Source: Eumeta japonica
Lineage: Eukaryota > Arthropoda > Insecta > Lepidoptera > Psychidae
DNA: 64,000 nt
Reading direction: 5' to 3'
NCBI GenBank assembly: GCA_005406025.1
Contig: BGZK01001297.1
Coordinates: 1-64,000, forward strand
A program made the translations under genes and the position numbers. Below are positions 57,630 to 64,000 of the stretch, piece after piece (positions within the stretch are counted from its first letter, which is position 1; every line of letters starts with the position of its first letter). The notes beneath the pieces are model-generated. The model was not told the DNA's origin. It did not search any database and was given only the letters and a program-made list of their open reading frames with translations.

Positions 57630-58400
57630 CAAAGGGGCGTTCAATAAAAACTTAAAATGAGTGTGTTGCCGGTATCTTTTATTACATCCTATTTTATTTT
57701 GAGAGACAGTCGTTTTTTTGCACAACGCACTTAGCATATCTCGTTTTTAAGCTTAAAGATATTTTCTTGAAAAAGTCTTCATTCACTTAAAAACTCCTGT
57801 ACGGCAGCCATTACTGATTCTTCACCTTTGAATCTATGTCCTTTCAGATATTCCTTTAACATAGGAAATACATACAAATTACTGGGAGCAAGGTTGGATG
57901 AATATGGAGGATGCTCAAGTATTTTCAAGCCAGCATTTTAAATTGCAGCCATAGCAACAGCTAACCTGTAAGCCGATCCATCATCTTGATGGAATAAAAC
58001 AATTATTTGTTTAACTCGGCGTTTTTTTTTTACGAATTTCGCATACATTTTTTTTATTGTTTTGCACACAAAGAGCTAATAGAAGCTCCATGGTCAAGAT
58101 AGAATATCTCCACTATGGAGTTAAGGCTTCGTCTTTACTTTCCCAAAAAATAGATCTCATGATCTTGCCGACAAAACGACTTGTCTCTATTTTCTTAGGG
58201 GTTGGAGATGGTGGTCTTTCCCAAGTTATTGACTGTAATTTTGTTTCCGGTTCGTAATGGTGAAGCCACGTTTTCATTCAATGTAAATCGAGCCGAAAAA
58301 CTATTGAAGTCTTGTAACAGTTCCAAATAATCTTGAAAAATTTTCAACCTTGTTTGTTATTGTGCATCCGTAAGCATTCTGGGGAGCTACAGTATTGAAA
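57630..58400 (-). pseudogene. Second mariner-type transposase, degraded
   Basis: Minus-strand pieces in order: LRMLTDAQ near 58380, RLKIFQDYLELLQDF and ENVASPLRTGNK, SPTPKKIETSRFVGKIM with SIFWESKDEAL, VLFHQDDGSAYRLAVAMAA near 57980 (second catalytic block), then ILEHPPYSSNLAPSNLYVFP and HRFKGEESVMAAVQEFL near 57800. The order fits an irritans-like mariner transposase without its N-terminus. Stops and shifts are frequent. GGGCGTTCAATAAAAAC near 57633 may be the 3' terminal repeat. Confidence 0.8.
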
Positions 58401-58892
58401 CAGATATAGACTCATGAGAGACATTCGTAGGTTATAAACAACACGACCATAATGTCAAAATGTTTTTTATATGGCCTAGGAAAATTGTAAATCAGTGATA
58501 AAACAAAGTACACAGACACCTAAATTCACAATACGCCTTCTAATTTAGGTTACCAGAATTGTCTATCACGCAGAATATGTGATGCGATGTGCTCAACAAC
58601 CTTTGTTTCATACATAATGTATGTAAATACACACTTGTAATTCCGAACTAGAGCTAGTTTTTACTTTGCACTAGAATTTTACCCTAACCGCACTAGTGTT
58701 AAGCAAGAAACGCTTGCAAACCAAGAAAAATGTACGAACATGCCGTCTGACCATGAATATTTAACGCTAGCGGGCGCGTCACTACTTCCTTTGAAGCATT
58801 TCATACGTTCCTATGGATAGGGACAGCCCACCAGCTCCCATGGCACCTCCAACACCTGCGTCATACGGGCCGATAACGTTCCTTTGGATGAG
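58401..58892. other. Spacer between mariner fragment and GrC
   Basis: No gene is visible. A plus-strand frame at 58813-59130 is only the antisense of GrC exon 4. Confidence 0.4.
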
Positions 58893-61197
58893 TTACAAAA
58901 AAGCAAACTGCAGCAGCACGATGCAGTACGTGGCTACCAGGCCCAGCAGCCGCAGCGGCAGGGCGGCGTCCACCGCGAACAAGCCGCACACGCGCATCTT
59001 GGAGAATCTGGCCTCGCATAGACGAACTAAGTTCTTGATTGTCTTTCGAAAAACATCTGTAATAAAATGTAGGTACGGTGACAATTTGGTCTCTCTTATT
59101 ATGAATATACTAGGAAAGAAAATAAATTAAAGTCTCCAAATTAGAAGTTAGACTCGTGCAGTGACTTTGCCGTACGCTATAAAATCCAATCAATTCAAAT
59201 CGTCCGAATCCTTCGCAATAAGTAATTTTTATAGTTGAATAAGATTAAAAAATTAACAGGTTATTTAAATTTTTTTAAAACTGTCTTATTACTTTTCATG
59301 ATTTTTGCATGCAATTTTCCACGTTTATGAACTATTTTAGGCTATTTTTGCGTAGTATGCTTTAGAGACTACCCAGGATTGCTTTTGCTTCGGAAGATTT
59401 ACAGTATATATTAAACATATACTTCTATAAAAATTTATATTGTTACAGAACGTTCCTGTAAATCATGTATCCGACAACATATACAAAGTTCTTAAGACTC
59501 TCCATGAATTTAGGTAAAAACTGAAACTGAACAAGGGAGCACCGCCAATTTACCGAGTCGATTCGGCCGCGTCTCACTGTGGCGGTTTCCAAAATGACCA
59601 TTTGCTTCAAATTATTTTTAAAGCCGAATGAAATGAAATACCTGTAACATAAGGCTGCAAGGTGGTTAGTAGGAATGTTGATTGCATTCTAAATCATCAG
59701 GGTTGGAACAACAACGTAAACTTGATTTTTTAATAAGTTTTTGTTTAGTTGTCTCTTTTTCGATAATGTACATTGATTTTAAGATTATTTTAAAATATTA
59801 TCAACTTACAAATAAATCTAATATCGCCGCAGAAGTTTTCGAATCAAGATAGTCTTACCTCCTTCGGGATGTTCATCCAAAGCCACGGCGCAGTCGTTCC
59901 TGATGCGGTCGACTCGGCGATAGAACCTCTCACAGGCCGCAGAGAACAAGACCACGAACGAAAAATTTTTTATGTTCCTCATAAACTTCAAAACGTATGT
60001 ATATGATACATTTTTGTAAACTTCAGGAGTCTGAAAAAATAATGAGAACACTTAAAAAATATAAAACGCACCAGCCGTCGCTTACAGCTCTGCTCTCATG
60101 GACGTAAAATGAACCCTTTTATCTTTTTTGGCGACCGATCAAGCTGCCAACCAAAATTCCTATGTCGATCTCAGACCCGCTTTTGTCTCTGATCTGGGTC
60201 AGAATTTCGATAACAAATTCATTATTATAATTAATTTTACAAATGTCATTACAGTATTATCACTCATATTTTATTGTGTGAATTTTTAAATTTTATAGTA
60301 ATTACCTTAGAATTCTTCGTCCATTCAATCACTGTCTGCACTGTTATAAGGTTGTCTGTGAACGTGGATACTACGTAGCTGAGGACCTGAAACGTTGCTA
60401 ATGATTATGTGTACAATATAATATAGCAACACTAAATTCGTGTTGTACAGACTAAAAAAATAAATCACCTGATACTGCACTAAATAGCTGAATAGAGAGT
60501 AAGCTTTTAATATTTCCTTGCAGGTGCCGCAAACATCTTCGATTGCCTTACGTAAGTCATTTTCGTTAGGTAGGTGTAGGCGACCTCTATCACGATCGAT
60601 GAACAAATTTGAAAAACACTTCAATCTCGAGGAGAGAAATTCAATATTGAAAGTTGCATAACACATACTTAAATCAAAAGTTATGGTCAGAAATAATCCT
60701 GCATATCGTATCCAGGTAATTTTATCTGTGTTCAAAATTGTGATTAATATCCTTAAACCGTACAGTAGTAGTACGAATATGATAGAGCACCAGCTTTCCC
60801 AAAAAAAATTTGGAAGATTCGTAACGCCAAATGCTCGTAGTTTTCTGTCTATCCTTTGCATTTGAATCAACAATTTAACAACTGATTCAGTTTGAACAAT
60901 TACACATGCAGTTGTAACAAAATGTCCAATAAGATTATGCATATAAGATATCAAAGGACATACATTTTCTATCGTACAGGACGTGGTTGAGCTCGAGTTA
61001 TAGTAAATGTAAATAGTAAAGCACAGCAAGAGCACGACAACTGCCCTATACGCCCTCCAGTTCGGGAGCACGAAGTTGTCTTTGATGCTGTACTTTGAGG
61101 CGCACAGCAGTCTCTTTGTCCAGTAGTACGGCCTCAGCATTTGTTGAAAGTCTTCGTCCAAGGCGTTGTTCAAAAGGAGCTCGTTGTTTCGCGACAT
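58893..61197 (-). CDS. Insect gustatory receptor, intact (GrC, 381 aa)
   Basis: Exons on the minus strand are 61197-60469, 60386-60306, 60030-59859 and 59056-58893, all GT-AG, phases 0, 0, 1. The total is 1146 nt including TAA. It starts MSRNNELLLNNALDEDFQQM, then a conserved loop LRPYYWTKRLLCASKYSIKD. Several hydrophobic helices fill exon 1. Exon 2 encodes 27 residues (VLSYVVSTFTDNLI...). Exon 3 has SAACERFYRRVDRIR. Exon 4 has LFAVDAALPLRLLGLV and TYCIVLLQFAFL, ending at the same stop position as GrA. As a gustatory receptor it would be a ligand-gated channel in chemosensory neurons. The ligand is unknown. It lies in tandem with GrB, with the mariner fragment just downstream. Confidence 0.92.
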
Positions 61198-63000
61198 TGT
61201 TATTTTACTTCGTGTATTTGTATTACTGACTGTTGCTGCTGAAATACCTACTAAAAGTAACCCTTCAGACTAAATGGACAAAATTACAGATAAGCGAGAC
61301 GTCAGCAACTCGATGAACGCACTTAACGGAATTGACTAAAAAGTAAACGACAGTTACAGTTGTCTTACATTATTGAAGGTCGTGTATTGTACGTTAATAT
61401 GTTTGTAATTGCTTTAGTATTAAGGCTATCTACGGAAAAAAGTAACCTTTCCCACCTCGCATACCAAATCAGTAGGATCATCCTAGAACTGTAAACATAA
61501 TTCTTCTTTAAATCTAAATAAAATTCTTTGCGAAGCTCATCAACCTATAAAACAGAACTTATGCCGGTAAAAGTCATAATAACACATCACTGTAGCCAAG
61601 CAGTGGCTGTTTTTCATGTCTTAGTTGTTATAAATTTTATTAACAAAAAGTTTCGAATTTCGATACAATTTCTTTTCTAATTCCTAACAACATTAGGCCA
61701 TTCTTTGAATCTGAATTCTCAATTTCTGATTGCAGACAAACTTTGACTATTTGCTTAATAATTAAAGGTATTTAAGAAAATTTTTGATGTCTTTAATTAT
61801 TAATAAAATAGACAGATTAACTAACAAAAAATGAATGTATAAAAGAGACTGCGCAATAAACTACAATTTCCCTGTAATTAACGTCATTCAGAATATGAAT
61901 TATAGCCTACTCAAGACATTAGATAGTCATTATCTAAAGGCCGATGATTAATGTGTTAGTGGAACTTTTTTCATGGCTTACCTGGGAAGTAATCACAATA
62001 TTACTTCAATTTACAGAAAATATATAATTGAAGTTTTGTGTATTATTCTCATAATTTGGTAAATAGCATTGTTGTATCAAACGTTCACAGTAACTTTCTT
62101 CTAAGAATAATGTTAACAAATTATTATATTTTAATGATATTTATGATATTAAGTATTGAATTATTATTTCTTTTTTAAATAACAACTTTTTACAAACGTG
62201 AAGAAAAAATACAGCGTATTAGCACTTTATCTTGACTTTTATGTTTATGGCTATGGTTGGCTCCTACAATATTTGTACATTAAAAGAACCATTTTTTGGA
62301 GTAAACAGTTTAATTATGTTAATATGATAATAACAGTAACTAAGAGATACATTCAGAAATATGGTTTCATTGGTTTTTCTCGGCGATAAGAAATAGAATC
62401 AAATTTTCAGTTTTTAAGTTACGGAAATATGATTTTAAATTTTTGTTTCAACAAGAGCAAAAGTTAGCAAAACAACATATAAAATCCTTTATAAAAAAAA
62501 ATTTTCAATGAACGGTAAAATATATAGCGCTAAGCTTAATCCAAGACGTTCATGGCACTCACTTGAACAATATCAGTAGTAAGCAATGTATTGTAATATA
62601 TAATGTTGAGCGAAGGAATTTTCTTTGATCTGCTAAGGATTGATATTAAGAGATAACCTGATACGCAACGCTTTCCCTGCGGAGGAAAACGCGACAAAAA
62701 GCTTAGCGGTACTCACCCAGTCTTTCCGATGTTGCCGCGGGCGCGCTCGTAAACGAGTTGTTCCCATGGAGTTGTGAACTATTATTACCGTGGGAGGTTA
62801 GACTTTCATAACTCCATGGTTATTTCGTATTCCCATTTTGTGCCTCGACGCAATACAACGCCACCACACTCGCCGTAGTAGCATAGGTAGCCGTTTCGTA
62901 TGTTTTCTTAGGACGGCTGGTCGCGTGAACGATGACGCGTTTACGCTAACATTTAAATTGTCCAACCGTTGGCTCGTAGTATAGCAGAAGTTGCAACATA
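61198..63000. other. Upstream of GrC, AT-rich, then a GC-richer part
   Basis: This should include the GrC promoter. A frame at 62198-62389 is not recognised. From 62680 the DNA becomes richer in GC, with a 15-bp inverted repeat (62764-62778 and 62805-62819, CCATGGAGTTGTGAA / TTCATAACTCCATGG, one mismatch). No gene is assigned. Confidence 0.35.
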
Positions 63001-63272
63001 TCTATACATATAATAAAATCGTGAACGAGCATGTCTGTATATTGAATATTTTTTCCAAAAACAATTTGTACTTGTTTTACAGCGGCTCCACTCGCTTGGA
63101 CCACAGAATTATTGTTTAGATTTTTTTATATACAAAGTAGATTTATACTTGAGTATGTCTTCTATGAGATAAATAATGAGCCGGAAACCTATAGGGCCTA
63201 CATGTATATCTACTCTTTGGTTATTGTACATGTGTGCTTTAGCACGCATGATCGTCTAATCAATGAATCTAG
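63001..63272 (+). mobile_element. Possible non-autonomous Helitron
   Basis: The 5' end TCTATACATATAATAAAATC follows an A and matches the start of many moth Helitrons. A candidate 3' end is CTAG at 63269-63272 followed by T. An upstream 8-bp hairpin TGTGTGCT/AGCACGCA (one wobble) lies 20 bases away, which is further than usual. The 5' end is convincing; the 3' end is tentative. Confidence 0.4.
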
Positions 63273-64000
63273 TAAAATTATGTAACGCTAAACAAAATCG
63301 GGAACAGTAGTTCGACTGTCTCAGGGTTCACGCCTTGAACCTAGGTTTTATCGGATTGTCGCGAAATTCCTCGGGCTGATGTTACGTATCGCGTGCTTTT
63401 CAATTTCTAAGAAAAATGGAACTGTGAGCTCCCTTCCCGCGCTTAAACCATCAGATATTTCCTCACTCGTTTGGCATGTTTTACCAACATCAATCTGTCG
63501 TAGCGAGACCATTAAGTATTAGAGCAACCGCAGACAGGCAGCACATTCTGGCGCGGCCGAGGTAAATATTTTATTCAGCACATTGGAGCCTCTCCAACCG
63601 ATATAGCAGTAAAATACAAACATCTAAATTTATATGCATATGCCTTATGTCAACTATGAAAAAGTAAATTCATACAATTCTCTGAGTTTTTTAGAATTCC
63701 GATCTCATAGACAATGTATGTACAACAACTGGTATACTAGAGACTTCTCAAGCATCGTAATCTCAGAACAATCGTCTTTACACTAAGACCAGCAATGCGA
63801 AAGCCCATTCTAAGACTATGTATATCACAGTCAGTCATATAATAATTTATCAGAGTATCATCAGATATTAACTCTGGTCTTAAATGAGACGAAATAATAT
63901 TAAAAAATTAATGAGGTGTGTTTGGGATACACGGTTGAAACGAAGTTCCTTTCGCAATATGTAAATATATTTTATGAATCGAATAATAACAATGAAATTA
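63273..64000. other. Unassigned stretch to the window end
   Basis: No gene or element is recognised. Confidence 0.4.

Noticed and set aside
58813..59130. Plus-strand 105-codon frame near 59 kb
   Set aside because: Antisense of GrC exon 4 and its intron; no family resemblance.

Overview
The window is AT-rich eukaryotic DNA, most likely from a moth or butterfly. The evidence is spliced gustatory receptor genes with GT-AG introns, Helitrons that begin TCTATAC and end CTAG inside an A/T target, mariner and PIF/Harbinger remnants, RTE- and R1-type LINE pieces and a copia element. No bacterial operon, CRISPR array, rRNA or tRNA gene was seen. All calls come from reading the sequence; no database search was run.

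Host genes. The clearest genes are three intact, related insect gustatory receptors, called GrA, GrB and GrC here. GrA is on + (32724-36439, 375 aa), GrB on - (50638-47671, 397 aa) and GrC on - (61197-58893, 381 aa). Each has four coding exons with the same intron phases (0, 0, 1) and ends in the TM7 signature TY-x5-QF. GrA and GrB are tail to tail; GrB and GrC are in tandem. Two short blocks are near-identical between different pairs (GrA/GrC in exon 1, GrA/GrB in exon 4), while the surrounding sequence has diverged. This looks like gene conversion. Two GC-richer exons of an MFS sugar-transporter-like gene lie at 27247-28134, with no partner exons found.

Mobile elements. 1-5.9 kb: unassigned DNA with diverged tandem repeats. 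6.0-10.3 kb: a copia element with 151-bp LTRs, a TAAAT target duplication and an initiator-tRNA-Met half-molecule primer site, but a badly broken coding interior. 10.9-14.0 kb: a Myb/SANT-like ORF and a decayed PIF/Harbinger transposase. 14.4-21.8 kb: a nest made of a mariner split by a 325-bp solo LTR, a Ty3/gypsy pol fragment, a Helitron with an intact 3' end, and an opposite-strand Helitron fragment. 23.6-24.8 kb: an internally deleted RTE LINE with an 18-bp target duplication. 25.2-25.9 kb: five 140-bp satellite units. 26.6-27.1 kb: a foldback MITE. 29.5-30.3 kb: degenerate GATCCCG-type minisatellites. 38-45 kb: LINE, Tc1/mariner, Helitron-N and gypsy fragments. 51-53 kb: a second Helitron and a LINE tail. 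57.6-58.4 kb: a second mariner.

Limits. Exons were joined by eye from splice sites and paralog alignment, and most transposon boundaries without a target duplication are approximate. No complete novel system is evident. The most interesting signal is the mosaic relationship among the three receptor genes.
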